A stretch of 64,000 nt of DNA, taken from positions 50,167 to 114,166 of the forward strand of contig NSKI01000006.1 in NCBI GenBank assembly GCA_003586005.1. The letters run 5' to 3'. The notes below the pieces were generated by a model. That model had not been told where the DNA came from. It made no database searches and saw only the letters and a list, made by a program, of their open reading frames with translations. A program made the translations under genes and the position numbers. Each line of letters begins with the position of its first letter. Within the stretch, counting starts at the first letter, position 1. The stretch comes from Haloplasmatales bacterium 4B. Its GTDB lineage: Bacteria; Bacillota_I; Bacilli_A; Haloplasmatales; Haloplasmataceae. Below, one piece after another: positions 9,848 to 20,303 of the stretch.

Positions 9848-9889
9848 ATGGATATTAATATAAAACATCAAAATTTAATACAATTGTAA
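9848..9889 (+). CDS. Possible 13-codon leader peptide
   Basis: A short frame (MDINIKHQNLIQL) starts at an ATG six bases after GAGG (9838-9841), downstream of a TATAAT-rich stretch. It ends 15 bases before a hairpin. No repeated codon points to a specific amino acid. It could be a chance frame. Confidence 0.3.
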   Translation: MDINIKHQNLIQL

Positions 9890-9904
9890 TAATTGCGGAA
9901 TAAG

Positions 9905-9927
9905 TGCACCTATAAAAGGTGCATTTT
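9905..9927 (+). terminator. Leader hairpin ahead of the flavoprotein gene
   Basis: TGCACC (9905-9910) pairs with GGTGCA (9918-9923) across a 7-base loop, followed by TTTT. Together with the short upstream frame it could act as an attenuator for the gene at 9963. Confidence 0.5.
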
Positions 9928-9962
9928 AAATTAAATTTAACAACACTAAAAGGAGATAAATT

Positions 9963-11372
9963 ATGCAATATGATGTAATAGTAGTTGGAGCAGGTCCAGC
10001 TGGAATATTTACCTGTTACGAGTTAATGCTAAAAAAGCCTGAATTAAAAGTATTGTTAATTGATAAAGGGCATGATATATATCATCGTAGATGTCCAATT
10101 TTAGAAAAAAAACTTGAAAAGTGCCCTATAAATCGAGAGGGTATTTCCAGTTGTTATCCTGCATGCTCAATTACTAATGGTTTTGGTGGAGCAGGTGCAT
10201 ATTCAGACGGTAAATTTAATATTACAAGTGAATTTGGCGGTTGGATGACTGATTATTTACCTACACCTCAAGTAGAAGAATTAATTGACTATGTAGATAC
10301 AATTAATTTAAAACATGGAGCAACTAAAGATATTACAGACCCTTATGCAGATGGTGTTAAAGAGATAGAGAAAAAGGGGTATGCAGTAGGCTTAAAATTA
10401 TTAAGAGCCAAACTTAGACATTTGGGTACAGAAGAGAACTTACAAATCCTAAAAAATATTTATGAAGAAATGAAAAATAAAATTGATTTCATGTTTAAAA
10501 CAGAAGTATTAGATTTCTTAATTGAACATAATAAGATAAATGGAGTCATCTTAAAAGGTGGCAATAGTATAAATTCTAAGTATGTTGTTATTACACCAGG
10601 TAGGGATGGGTCAAGTTGGCTAACTAAAATGATGAATAAATATAATGTAAAGATGTCAAATAATCAAGTTGATATAGGAGTTCGAGTAGAGACAAATGAC
10701 GTTATTATGACTGAAATTAATGAACAACTTTACGAAGGAAAGTTTATTTTTAGAACAAGTGTAGGGACAAGTGTTAGAACATTTTGCTCAAATCCTTCGG
10801 GTCATGTGGTTGTTGAAAATCACTCTGGAATAATGCTAGCAAATGGACATGCCTATAAAGATCCTAAGTTTGGGAGTGTAAATACTAATTTCGCTTTATT
10901 GGTTTCACATACTTTTGAGGAGCCTTTTGATAAACCAAACGAGTATGCGAAAGAAGTTTCGCAATTGGCAAATAAGCTTTCTAATGGATCAATAATTGTT
11001 CAAAAATACGGGGATATATTAATGGGTAGAAGAACTACCGAGAAACGTTTAAGTGAAGGTTTTGTTAATCCAACATTAAAAGAAGCAGTTCCAGGCGATT
11101 TAGCTTTAGTTTTACCTTATAAAACAATGAAATCATTAATTGAGATGACTGAGGCTTTAAATCACTTGACCCCAGGTATTGCATCGGAACATACTTTATT
11201 TTATGGTGTTGAAGCAAAATTCTATTCTGCAAGACCTAAAGTGAATAAACATTTTGAAACACCAATAAATGGATTATTTGTTGGCGGAGATGGTGCTGGA
11301 ATAACTAGAGGACTGGCCCAGGCAGGTGCTAATGGAGTTTGTATTGCACGTCATATTATAAGTGAATGGTAA
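9963..11372 (+). CDS. NAD(P)/FAD-dependent oxidoreductase (COG2509 type)
   Basis: This flavoprotein belongs to a family of uncharacterised FAD-dependent dehydrogenases. The 469-residue protein opens with a Rossmann FAD motif VIVVGAGPAGIFTCYEL, has the family stretch GFGGAGAYSDGKFN with Cys residues just before it (KCPINREGISSCYPAC), and ends with a second FAD-contact segment GLFVGGDGAGITRGLAQAGANG. Length is typical. It starts after AAAAGGAGATAA and lies 48 bases before purA, but nothing here links it functionally to purines. Substrate unknown. Confidence 0.85.
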   Translation: MQYDVIVVGAGPAGIFTCYELMLKKPELKVLLIDKGHDIYHRRCPILEKKLEKCPINREGISSCYPACSITNGFGGAGAYSDGKFNITSEFGGWMTDYLPTPQVEELIDYVDTINLKHGATKDITDPYADGVKEIEKKGYAVGLKLLRAKLRHLGTEENLQILKNIYEEMKNKIDFMFKTEVLDFLIEHNKINGVILKGGNSINSKYVVITPGRDGSSWLTKMMNKYNVKMSNNQVDIGVRVETNDVIMTEINEQLYEGKFIFRTSVGTSVRTFCSNPSGHVVVENHSGIMLANGHAYKDPKFGSVNTNFALLVSHTFEEPFDKPNEYAKEVSQLANKLSNGSIIVQKYGDILMGRRTTEKRLSEGFVNPTLKEAVPGDLALVLPYKTMKSLIEMTEALNHLTPGIASEHTLFYGVEAKFYSARPKVNKHFETPINGLFVGGDGAGITRGLAQAGANGVCIARHIISEW

Positions 11373-11390
11373 ATATATATATAAATTTAA

Positions 11391-12701
<1,311 letters not shown>

Positions 12702-12733
12702 AAAAAGTTATCCACAGTTGTGGATAACTTTTT
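12702..12733. terminator. Bidirectional terminator built from two inverted DnaA-box sequences
   Basis: A 15-bp perfect stem (12702-12716 with 12719-12733) with A5 and T5 flanks and a 2-base loop separates convergent purA and the ECF-DUF1893 gene. Each arm contains the perfect DnaA-box consensus TTATCCACA (12708-12716 and, inverted, 12719-12727). Confidence 0.8.
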
Positions 12734-13676
12734 AACTTAAGTGGATGGGATCTTCATCAATTACAATTTGTTTTAAAAAATCATAAGCTTCTCTTGGTGA
12801 TTTGGCAGTTAATATCTTTTTTTCCATTGGGCATAAATCTAATTTGTCTCGCTTTAAGATGTTCTCAACTACTTCCCCAAAAAACACAGTCACATTATTG
12901 TTTTCTAAAAGAGTTAGGGCTGGTTTAGAAATAATCTTGGCATACACGGTTTTTAAGTTACAGTATATAGCAATATTAGCAATGGCAACACCAATAATTT
13001 TATCAATTAGGATTGTTTCTTTACTTGGAAAACCATTATAATATATATATTTTACAAATGGCTTAACACTGTTTTCTTTTGACTCATAAATAATTTTGTC
13101 TTTATTTAATAATACACATGTTTTATCTGGGTTTAAGAGATCAAAATAATTAATGGTATTTGTGTTAAATAAAAATTTAGAATTAAGACGCTTGATTATT
13201 AAAGGTATAACCATAATCTGGAGTATAGCTCCTAAAATACTAACTGATAAATTTTCAAGAAGCTGTAAAAGTACAAAGCCTTTACCTAACATTAGACTTC
13301 CGATTAAATAAACTGAGGAGATGTTAGCAACTCTCCCAATAAACATTGAAATAATTAAAGAAAAATAAATATTTATCTTTTTATCAAAATAAAGGTACCC
13401 AAAAGTTACACCATAAACCATTATCTCTATAGTTATATATAATAAAAGTGGAAAAGCAGGCATCCCTGTCAAACAAAAACTAATTAAGGGTGTAATTATA
13501 CCAACACAAAGCCCTATAATGGGTCCAAATAATCCCCCTGCAAAAAACGAAGCATAATGAATTGGTAACAATTTTGGTCCAAGTTGTAATGATGGTATAT
13601 AAGCATGGAATATAAAAGGTAATAAGATTCCAATAGCTATAATTGCTGATGTGTAAGTTATTTTTTTGATATTCAT
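12732..13676 (-). CDS. ECF transporter S-component fused to a DUF1893 domain
   Basis: The first ~175 of 314 residues look like a vitamin-type ECF substrate-binding (S) membrane component, with five or six hydrophobic segments and the GGLFGPIIGLCVGIITPL stretch. The C-terminal ~120 residues match DUF1893: LNKDKIIYESKENS, DKIIGVAIANIAIY, ISKPALTLLE and the hallmark LCPMEKKIL near residue 281. DUF1893 proteins are usually stand-alone and of unknown function. The start at 13676 follows GGAGAGG with a 3-base gap; the longer frame lacks a ribosome site. The gene is divergent from fhs and convergent with purA. Substrate unknown. Confidence 0.75.
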   Translation of the reverse strand: MNIKKITYTSAIIAIGILLPFIFHAYIPSLQLGPKLLPIHYASFFAGGLFGPIIGLCVGIITPLISFCLTGMPAFPLLLYITIEIMVYGVTFGYLYFDKKINIYFSLIISMFIGRVANISSVYLIGSLMLGKGFVLLQLLENLSVSILGAILQIMVIPLIIKRLNSKFLFNTNTINYFDLLNPDKTCVLLNKDKIIYESKENSVKPFVKYIYYNGFPSKETILIDKIIGVAIANIAIYCNLKTVYAKIISKPALTLLENNNVTVFFGEVVENILKRDKLDLCPMEKKILTAKSPREAYDFLKQIVIDEDPIHLS

Positions 13677-14261
13677 AAACCTCTCCAATATTAAAGTATA
13701 GTTGGTAAACAAAGAAAAAGCTAATGTACTATTATATATACAAGTTATTATTATAAAAATAATACCATAAAATAGTATTTTTTAAAATATATTATTTGTA
13801 ACTTTAGTTTATTTTGAGACTAAGGTAAATACTTTTAATAATTTTAGCAGTTACCAAAAGTTTTGCGTTACTTTTTTATAAAGTTCTTATATATATCTCA
13901 TTAAAGGATTAATAAATCGAAAAAAATTATACTACAAAAATAACTAAAATTTTAATATATTAGGGAATTAATTTTCTTATTTTTGGGGCATTATTTATTT
14001 ACCCCAGAATTTGTAAATGAAAACTTCCTTTTCATTATAATAGTATCATTTTATAACTAATAAATTTGTAATAATCCTTTAGATTAATGTTTTTAAATAA
14101 TAGATTTAAAAAAACTGATGATAAATACATGAAATTAACTTGCAAAAATAATGAAAACGCTTTAAAATAGAAATAAATATTGCCTTTTTGGGATATATTT
14201 GCTTACAAGACATTAGTGAAATATTACTCATTATGTCATATTAAAAATATGGAGGGAAAAA
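13677..14261. other. 585-base divergent intergenic region
   Basis: No gene is seen. The left part holds a TATAAT-like -10 for the reverse gene (ATTATA on the plus strand near 13733). Two unassigned inverted repeats occur: GGTAA/TTACC around 13824-13856, and GGGGCATTATTTATTTACCCC near 13984-14004. The right part holds the fhs promoter and a cre-like site. No known riboswitch class was recognised on either strand. Confidence 0.5.
14140..14168 (+). promoter_or_regulatory. fhs promoter overlapped by a cre-like site
   Basis: TTGCAA (14140-14145), a 17-base spacer and TAAAAT (14163-14168) form a promoter. ATGAAAACGCTTTAA (14151-14165) fits the catabolite-response consensus WTGNAANCGNWNNCW with one mismatch and lies over the spacer and -10, where CcpA would repress. 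CcpA control is inference. Confidence 0.45.
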
Positions 14262-15938
14262 ATGTACAAATCAGACTTGGAAATAGCAAAAGAAGCAAAG
14301 ATGCTTCCTATTCAAAAAATCGCGGAAAATTTAGGTATTGACGAAGAAGATATTGAATTGTATGGTAAATACAAAGCTAAATTATCATTGAATTTATTTG
14401 AGAAACTTCAAAATAAAGAAGATGGGAAGACTATTTTAGTTACTGCAATTACGCCAACACCAGCAGGTGAAGGAAAATCAACTACAACTGTGGGTTTAGG
14501 GGAAGCATTTGCTTTAATTAACAAGAAAGCAATAATAGCATTACGCGAGCCTTCTTTAGGTCCAGTTATGGGCGTAAAAGGTGGTGCAGCAGGTGGAGGA
14601 TACGCACAAGTTGTTCCGATGGAAGATTTAAATCTACATTTTACTGGTGATATTCATGCTATAACTACTGCTAATAATACATTAGCTGCACTAATTGACA
14701 ATCATATTTATCAAGGGAATGAATTAAATATTGATCCCAAAAACATAACTTTTAAACGTTGCATGGATATAAATGACCGCTCATTACGTCAAGTAATAAT
14801 TGGGGCAGGTAGTCGTGTCAATGGTGTGATGCGTGAAGATGGATTTAACATATCTGTTGCCTCTGAAATCATGGCTGTATTCTGTTTATCTACAAGTTTA
14901 AAAGAAATGAAGAGAAAATTAGCAGAGATAGTTATTGGCTATACATTTGATAAGAAACCAGTTAAAGTAGGCGATTTAAAAGTTGAAGGTGCCCTAACTT
15001 TATTATTAAAAGACGCTATAAAACCAAACTTAGTTCAAACAGTTGAAAATACACCAGTTCTTGTTCATGGTGGTCCATTCGCTAATATCGCTCATGGCTG
15101 TAACTCTATTATAGCTTCTAAAATGGGTCTGAAAATGGCTGACTATTTGATTACAGAAGCTGGCTTTGGTGCAGATTTAGGGGCAGAAAAGTTTTTAGAT
15201 ATTAAGACAAGAATAGCAGGAATTAAACCTCATGCAGTTGTTATAGTAGCAACAGTTCGTGCTTTAAAAATGCATGGCGGTGTTAATAAACAAAACTTAA
15301 AAGAAGAAAATGTAGAAGCATTGGTAAAAGGTATCGAGAATTTAGAGAAACATATTGAAACTGTAAAAAGTTTTAATTTACCATATGTGGTTGCACTTAA
15401 CAAATTTGTTAATGATAGTGAAGCGGAACTTAATGCATTGATAAGTTGGGGTAAAGAAAACGACCATCCAATTGAAATGTCAGAAGTTTGGGAATTTGGT
15501 GGCAAAGGTGCAGTTAATATAGCTAATAAATTAGTAGAATTAATTGATAACAACACTGATTATAAATTTAAACATTTATATGATCTTAATGAAACTATTG
15601 AAAATAAAATTGAAACTATATGTAAAACAGTATATGGTGCAGATGGAGTAGAATTTACCGCTAATGCTAAAAAGCAAATAGCTGAATTTAATGCTAATGG
15701 ATGGGATAAATTACCTATTTGTATGGCAAAAACACAAAATTCTTTATCAGATGATCCTAAAAAATTTGGGCGACCAAAAGGGTTTAAAATTACAGTAAGA
15801 GAATTAAGACCTTCAATTGGTGCTGGATTCCTTGTTGCTTTAACAGGAACAATGTTAACAATGCCTGGTTTACCAAAGGTACCAAGTGCAATGGCGATGG
15901 ATGTCGATGAATACGGTGTTGCTTACGGATTATTTTAA
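14262..15938 (+). CDS. fhs: Formate-tetrahydrofolate ligase
   Basis: FTHFS makes 10-formyl-THF from formate, THF and ATP, feeding purines and formyl-Met. The 558-residue protein has the nucleotide loop [38 protein letters not shown] split over the folate site, the FTGDIHAI segment and a C-terminal [19 protein letters not shown]. Length is typical. It starts after GGAGGG and opens a run with an aminotransferase, folD and purB, so the locus links one-carbon units to purine synthesis. Confidence 0.97.
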   Translation: MYKSDLEIAKEAKMLPIQKIAENLGIDEEDIELYGKYKAKLSLNLFEKLQNKEDGKTILVTAITPTPAGEGKSTTTVGLGEAFALINKKAIIALREPSLGPVMGVKGGAAGGGYAQVVPMEDLNLHFTGDIHAITTANNTLAALIDNHIYQGNELNIDPKNITFKRCMDINDRSLRQVIIGAGSRVNGVMREDGFNISVASEIMAVFCLSTSLKEMKRKLAEIVIGYTFDKKPVKVGDLKVEGALTLLLKDAIKPNLVQTVENTPVLVHGGPFANIAHGCNSIIASKMGLKMADYLITEAGFGADLGAEKFLDIKTRIAGIKPHAVVIVATVRALKMHGGVNKQNLKEENVEALVKGIENLEKHIETVKSFNLPYVVALNKFVNDSEAELNALISWGKENDHPIEMSEVWEFGGKGAVNIANKLVELIDNNTDYKFKHLYDLNETIENKIETICKTVYGADGVEFTANAKKQIAEFNANGWDKLPICMAKTQNSLSDDPKKFGRPKGFKITVRELRPSIGAGFLVALTGTMLTMPGLPKVPSAMAMDVDEYGVAYGLF

Positions 15939-15961
15939 TAAAAATAAAAGAGGCGATTAAT

Positions 15962-17029
15962 ATGTCAAAGAAGTTATTTACACCCGGACCGGGTAACGTT
16001 CCACAACTTGTTCGTGTACAATTATCAAAAGACATTATTCATCATAGAATGGGAGATTATCAAAAAATCCTATTTAAAGTAACTGACAAATTAAAAAATG
16101 TATTCATGACTCATGAAGAAGTAATGATATTAACTTCTTCAGGTACAGGGGCTATGGAATCAGCTGTTGTCAACCTTTTTTCAAGTAATGATGAAGTTTT
16201 GATAATTAATACAGGTTTTTTTGGGCAAAGATTTATTGAGATTTGTCAAGCATATAATTTAAAGGTCTATTCTTTAGATTATAAATGGGGACAAACTTTT
16301 AAATTACAAGATGTAATTGATATGTTTGCTAATTATCCAAATATTAAAGGAGTATTCGTTACTTATCACGAGACTTCAACTGGCGTTTTAAACAATATAA
16401 AAGAATTAGGGGATTTTATTCATACTAAAGAGGCATTATTAATCGCAGATTGTATAAGTGGCATGATATTTCACCAGTTTGAATTTGATAATTGGCATGT
16501 TGACTGTGCTTTGGCCTCGAGTCAAAAAGGTTTTTCACTGCCACCTGGGATTGCTTTTGTAGCTCTATCTGAAAAGGCAAAAGAGAAATTATCTTTTTCT
16601 AATTTACCTAAATATTATTGGAATTATCAAAAATATTTAGATTTTTATAAAAAAGGTCAGAATCCATTTACACCTGCCATATCACTAATCCTTGCCTTAG
16701 ATGTTAGTTTGGATACTATTTTAGAAAAGGGAATATCTAACATTGAATTAGAGAAATACGAATTAAGAAAATATTTAGAGATGAAAATGCAAGAGTTAGG
16801 TTTTGAATTATTTATTAAAGATGAAAACTTACGGGGTAATGTATTAGTTCCAGTTTTAACAAATAAATACGATATCCCAAAATTAGTTAGATTTTTAGAT
16901 GATAAATATAATATTTCTGTTTCAAAAGGGCAAGGACCATATGCAAATAAAATGCTAAGAATTGGCATAATAAGTGATTTTGCTTTTAGTGATATTGATG
17001 AATTAGTAAGTAGGATACTGGAATTCTAA
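15962..17029 (+). CDS. Class V aminotransferase (serine/alanine-glyoxylate type)
   Basis: This PLP enzyme belongs to the alanine-glyoxylate / serine-pyruvate aminotransferase group (COG0075). The 355-residue protein has the N-terminal FTPGPGNVP, the SSGTGAMESAVVNL cofactor loop, a YHETSTGVLN segment, the PLP Asp in IADCISG and the Schiff-base Lys in SSQKGF. It lies 23 bases after fhs and before folD, so a role in serine, glycine or glyoxylate metabolism feeding folate is plausible. A phosphonate aminotransferase cannot be excluded. A terminator follows it. Confidence 0.8.
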   Translation: MSKKLFTPGPGNVPQLVRVQLSKDIIHHRMGDYQKILFKVTDKLKNVFMTHEEVMILTSSGTGAMESAVVNLFSSNDEVLIINTGFFGQRFIEICQAYNLKVYSLDYKWGQTFKLQDVIDMFANYPNIKGVFVTYHETSTGVLNNIKELGDFIHTKEALLIADCISGMIFHQFEFDNWHVDCALASSQKGFSLPPGIAFVALSEKAKEKLSFSNLPKYYWNYQKYLDFYKKGQNPFTPAISLILALDVSLDTILEKGISNIELEKYELRKYLEMKMQELGFELFIKDENLRGNVLVPVLTNKYDIPKLVRFLDDKYNISVSKGQGPYANKMLRIGIISDFAFSDIDELVSRILEF

Positions 17030-17066
17030 ACGAATGCAAGCTAAAATAAATTAAAAATATCTTTTT

Positions 17067-17096
17067 AATGAAGTCTAGTATTAGACTTCATTTTTT
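17067..17096 (+). terminator. Rho-independent terminator before folD
   Basis: An 11-bp stem (17067-17077 with 17082-17092) with a GTAT loop runs into T6. A TATAAT at 17104-17109 just beyond suggests folD also has its own promoter. Confidence 0.85.
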
Positions 17097-17133
17097 GATA
17101 AACTATAATAAAAAGGAAAAGGAGATGTTATGT

Positions 17134-17985
17134 ATGAGTGCTATAGTTATAAGTGGGAAAGACGTAGCAAATAGAATGAGATCAGAATTAAAGGATAAGG
17201 TTAGTAAATTTATTGAAGAGAAAAATATTGTTCCAAATTTAGCTGTTATATTAGTGGGGGAAAATCCAGCATCAGTTTCTTATGTTACTGGAAAACAAAA
17301 GGGTTGTGAACAAACTAATATGAAATCAACGATGATTAGAATGCCAATTGAAACTACGGAACAAGATTTATTGAATGCTGTAAAAAAATTAAATAATGAT
17401 GAAACAGTTCATGGGATATTAGTGCAACTACCTTTACCAAAGCACATCAATGAAAATAAAATTATTGATACGATTAGCGTTGAGAAAGATGTAGATGGGT
17501 TTAGTCCAATAAATGTTGGGAAAATGGTTTTAAATGAAGACTGCTTTTTACCATGTACGCCTGCAGGTATAATTAAACTTATTAAAGAAACCAATATTGA
17601 TATGACTGGTAAACATGCAGTTATTATTGGTAGAAGTAATATAGTAGGTAAACCAGTTACTCATTTATTACTTCGTGAAAATGCAACTGTAACAGTTTGT
17701 CACTCAAGAACTAAAAATTTAAGCGAATTTACTAGAAATGCAGATATATTAGTAGCAGCTATTGGGAAAGCTAAATTTGTTACAAAAGATATGATCAAAC
17801 CTGGTGCTGTTGTTATAGATGTAGGAGTAAACAGGGTAGATAGTAAATTATACGGTGATGTGGATTATGAAAATGTACTTGATGTTGCTAGTTATATTAC
17901 GCCAGTTCCTGGTGGTGTAGGTCCTATGACAATTACAATGTTACTAGAAAATACATTTGAAGCTTGTAAAAGAATGATAAAATAA
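17134..17985 (+). CDS. folD: Methylene-THF dehydrogenase / cyclohydrolase
   Basis: FolD interconverts methylene-THF and 10-formyl-THF. The 283-residue protein has the active-site Tyr-Lys segment SYVTGKQKGCE, LVQLPLPKHI, the Rossmann IIGRSNIVGKPV and the C-terminal PVPGGVGPMTITMLLENT. GGAG (17121-17124) sits nine bases before the ATG at 17134, and the protein then starts at the family's usual position. A longer frame from 17068 begins inside the terminator and is rejected. It is followed by purB after 18 bases. Confidence 0.96.
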   Translation: MSAIVISGKDVANRMRSELKDKVSKFIEEKNIVPNLAVILVGENPASVSYVTGKQKGCEQTNMKSTMIRMPIETTEQDLLNAVKKLNNDETVHGILVQLPLPKHINENKIIDTISVEKDVDGFSPINVGKMVLNEDCFLPCTPAGIIKLIKETNIDMTGKHAVIIGRSNIVGKPVTHLLLRENATVTVCHSRTKNLSEFTRNADILVAAIGKAKFVTKDMIKPGAVVIDVGVNRVDSKLYGDVDYENVLDVASYITPVPGGVGPMTITMLLENTFEACKRMIK

Positions 17986-18003
17986 AAACTTTGGAGGAAT
18001 AAT

Positions 18004-19296
18004 GTGTTAGATAGATATAGTAGACAAAAAATGAAAGACATATGGAGTGAAAAAAATAAATTTAATGCATGGTTAAAAGTAGAAATTTTTGCATGTGAAG
18101 CCTGGGCTAATTTAGGATATATTCCCTTTGCTGATGTTACTAAAATTAAAGAAACTGCATCTTTCGATATTGATAGGATTTATGAGTTAGAAAAAGATAC
18201 ACGACATGACGTAATTGCTTTCACACGAGCTGTAAGTGAAACACTAGGAACAGAAAAAAAATGGGTGCATTATGGGTTAACATCTACTGATGTTGTTGAT
18301 ACGGCATATGGTTATCTTTATAAACAAGCAAATAAAATTCTTAGGGAAGATATAAATTTATTTATTGACTTACTAAAAACAAAGGCTAAAAAGTATAAAC
18401 ATACTGTACAAATGGGCAGAACACATGGCATACATGCTGAGATTACTACTTTTGGAATGAAATTAGCATTATGGTATGAGGAAATGAATCGGAATTTACA
18501 AAGGTTTAATGACGCAGCAGAAGCTGTAGAAGTAGGAAAGATTTCTGGAGCTGTTGGTACACATGCTAATATTCCAATTTATATAGAGAAATATATATGT
18601 GAAAACCTTGGTATTGATTATGCTAAAATATCTACACAAACACTTCAAAGAGACAGACATGCTCACTATATTTCTACACTAGCATTAATTGCCTCTAGTC
18701 TTGAAAAAATGGCAACAGAGATTAGACACTTACAAAGAACTGAGGTTAAAGAAGTGGAAGAGTTTTTCGATCCAAAACAAAAAGGGTCATCTGCAATGCC
18801 TCATAAAAGAAATCCGATTTCATCAGAGAATATTTCAGGATGTGCTAGAGTATTAAGAGGGTATTTAATCCCTGCCTATGAAGATATAACCCTGTGGCAT
18901 GAAAGAGATATTTCTCACTCATCTGTTGAAAGAATTATCATGCCAGATGCTACAGTTTTATTAGATTATATGTTGAACAGATTTATGAATGTAATTGATA
19001 ATCTTGTAGTTAATGAGACTCAAATGTTAAAAAATATAAATATTACTTATGGTGTTATTTTTTCGCAAAGAGTGCTTTTAAAATTAGTTAATAAAGGTTT
19101 ATCTAGGGAAGAGGCATATGATTTGGTGCAGAAAAAAGCAATGCATGCATACAATAATCAAGTTTCTTTTAAAGATACTTTGAAACAAGATGATAAAATA
19201 AATAAATTATTAAATTTAGAAGAGATAGAAGATTGTTTTAATACTTCTTATCATTTGAAAGCTATAGATGAAATATTTGATCAATTAGGCTTATAA
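18004..19296 (+). CDS. purB: Adenylosuccinate lyase
   Basis: PurB releases fumarate from SAICAR and from adenylosuccinate in purine synthesis. The 430-residue protein belongs to the aspartase/fumarase superfamily, with the conserved TSTDVVDTA segment, [10 protein letters not shown] (catalytic His) and the signature loop [16 protein letters not shown]. It starts with GTG at 18004, six bases after GGAGG; the overlapping ATG at 18002 runs into a stop at once. It is co-directional with folD. Confidence 0.96.
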   Translation: MLDRYSRQKMKDIWSEKNKFNAWLKVEIFACEAWANLGYIPFADVTKIKETASFDIDRIYELEKDTRHDVIAFTRAVSETLGTEKKWVHYGLTSTDVVDTAYGYLYKQANKILREDINLFIDLLKTKAKKYKHTVQMGRTHGIHAEITTFGMKLALWYEEMNRNLQRFNDAAEAVEVGKISGAVGTHANIPIYIEKYICENLGIDYAKISTQTLQRDRHAHYISTLALIASSLEKMATEIRHLQRTEVKEVEEFFDPKQKGSSAMPHKRNPISSENISGCARVLRGYLIPAYEDITLWHERDISHSSVERIIMPDATVLLDYMLNRFMNVIDNLVVNETQMLKNINITYGVIFSQRVLLKLVNKGLSREEAYDLVQKKAMHAYNNQVSFKDTLKQDDKINKLLNLEEIEDCFNTSYHLKAIDEIFDQLGL

Positions 19297-19305
19297 TTAA
19301 ATCAT

Positions 19306-19343
19306 CTTTTATTGTTTTAATGAATATACTTAAACAATAAAAG
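19306..19343 (+). repeat. 12-bp inverted repeat between purB and the DUF6624 gene
   Basis: CTTTTATTGTTT (19306-19317) pairs with AAACAATAAAAG (19332-19343). There is no T run after it, and the right arm runs into the AGAAGGTGA ribosome site, so it may affect translation of the next gene or process the transcript. Confidence 0.5.
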
Positions 19344-19352
19344 AAGGTGATT

Positions 19353-19958
19353 ATGATAAATAAACGAATTGATGAAATTAAAATTGAGCTTTTAAAAATG
19401 TACCAGAAAGATTTAATGTTACGAGATGAACTTATTAAATCTGGTGATTTATATCTTGGGTATCATCCCAAAATGGAACAATTGCATCAAGAAAACTCAG
19501 AAAAATTAGAAAAAATTATTTATGAAATAGGTTGGCCAACAGTGGAAAAGACTGGCGAAGAAGCTAGTTTTGCTGCATGGGTTATATTGCAAAATGCTAT
19601 AAGTAATCCAACCTTACAGAGAATAAGTTTGCCGTTATTAATGGAATTGGCAAATCAGGGAGAAATATATCCAAGTGAAGTTGCAGTATTATTTGATAGA
19701 ATATGCTATTTTGAATTAAGGCCACAAAAATATGGTACACAATTCGATTTTGATGAAGATGGAAATTTAAATCCTTGGGAAATTGAAGATGTTAAAAATG
19801 TCGACGTTTATAGACAAGGAGTAGGGTTACCCCCATTAAATGAAACCATTAAACGAATGCAAGAAGTGGCAAAAAAAACTAATGAAATGTCCACTAAGCC
19901 ATATAAAGATAGAATAAATGAGCGGAAAGAATGGGCGAAAAAAGTAGGATGGATATAA
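19353..19958 (+). CDS. DUF6624 family protein
   Basis: This 201-residue soluble protein carries the DUF6624 pattern: GWPTVEKTGEEASFAAWVI, then LPLLMELANQGEI, an LFDRICYFE stretch and RPQKYGTQF followed by a region with NVDVYRQGVGLPPL. The family is found in many bacteria and has no established function. The ATG at 19353 is chosen from the AGAAGGTGA site; a GTG at 19347 overlaps it. It lies between purB and a terminator and may share the purB transcript. Confidence 0.7.
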   Translation: MINKRIDEIKIELLKMYQKDLMLRDELIKSGDLYLGYHPKMEQLHQENSEKLEKIIYEIGWPTVEKTGEEASFAAWVILQNAISNPTLQRISLPLLMELANQGEIYPSEVAVLFDRICYFELRPQKYGTQFDFDEDGNLNPWEIEDVKNVDVYRQGVGLPPLNETIKRMQEVAKKTNEMSTKPYKDRINERKEWAKKVGWI

Positions 19959-19959
19959 A

Positions 19960-19999
19960 AAAAAGTACTTGTAATCTTATGATTACAAGTACTTTTTAT
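19960..19999 (+). terminator. Strong terminator after the DUF6624 gene
   Basis: A 17-bp perfect stem (19960-19976 with 19981-19997) with a TTAT loop and A/T flanks can terminate in both directions. Confidence 0.85.
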
Positions 20000-20190
20000 C
20001 TTAGTATGGATTTTTCCTTTGTGTCATTAATATTTCTTTCATTTCACTGTTGGTCTGTTTTTAATTCTGTTAATGCAATTTTTAAGTCGTTTTTAGGCAA
20101 CTCATTTGCTTCTTATAAAAGCATTATTAATTTCTAATAATTTAGATATTGATTTTGAAAAAAATTCATGTAAACTTGATAATTCAATGA
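19999..20190 (-). pseudogene. Possible decayed gene fragment
   Basis: On the reverse strand two adjoining frames read like coding sequence: first HEFFSKSISKLLEINNAF then, one frame over, NELPKNDLKIALTELKTDQQ, followed by an in-frame TGA, NERNINDTKEKSILR and a TAA. No start codon is in frame. It may be a frameshifted relic, or chance in AT-rich DNA. The family is not recognised. The rest of the 345-base gap up to 20303 holds only the next promoter. Confidence 0.25.
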
Positions 20191-20245
20191 AAATAAATTA
20201 AAAATAGAAAAACAAAAATTGGTTAAATTTTTATGTTGATTTTAA

Positions 20246-20273
20246 TTGAAAATTTAAACTTTACTGCTATAAT
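20246..20273 (+). promoter_or_regulatory. Promoter of the MFS transporter gene
   Basis: TTGAAA (20246-20251), 16-base spacer and TATAAT (20268-20273) with an upstream TG (extended -10). Confidence 0.6.
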
Positions 20274-20303
20274 ATCATCTATAGATAATAAAAGGCGGGT
20301 AAT

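Noticed and set aside
14169..14261. THF riboswitch ahead of fhs
   Set aside because: The leader lacks the conserved core of either folate-sensing class that I know.
19931..20137. Forward 68-codon frame after the DUF6624 gene
   Set aside because: It runs straight through a strong terminator hairpin and overlaps the end of the previous gene. It has no coding character.
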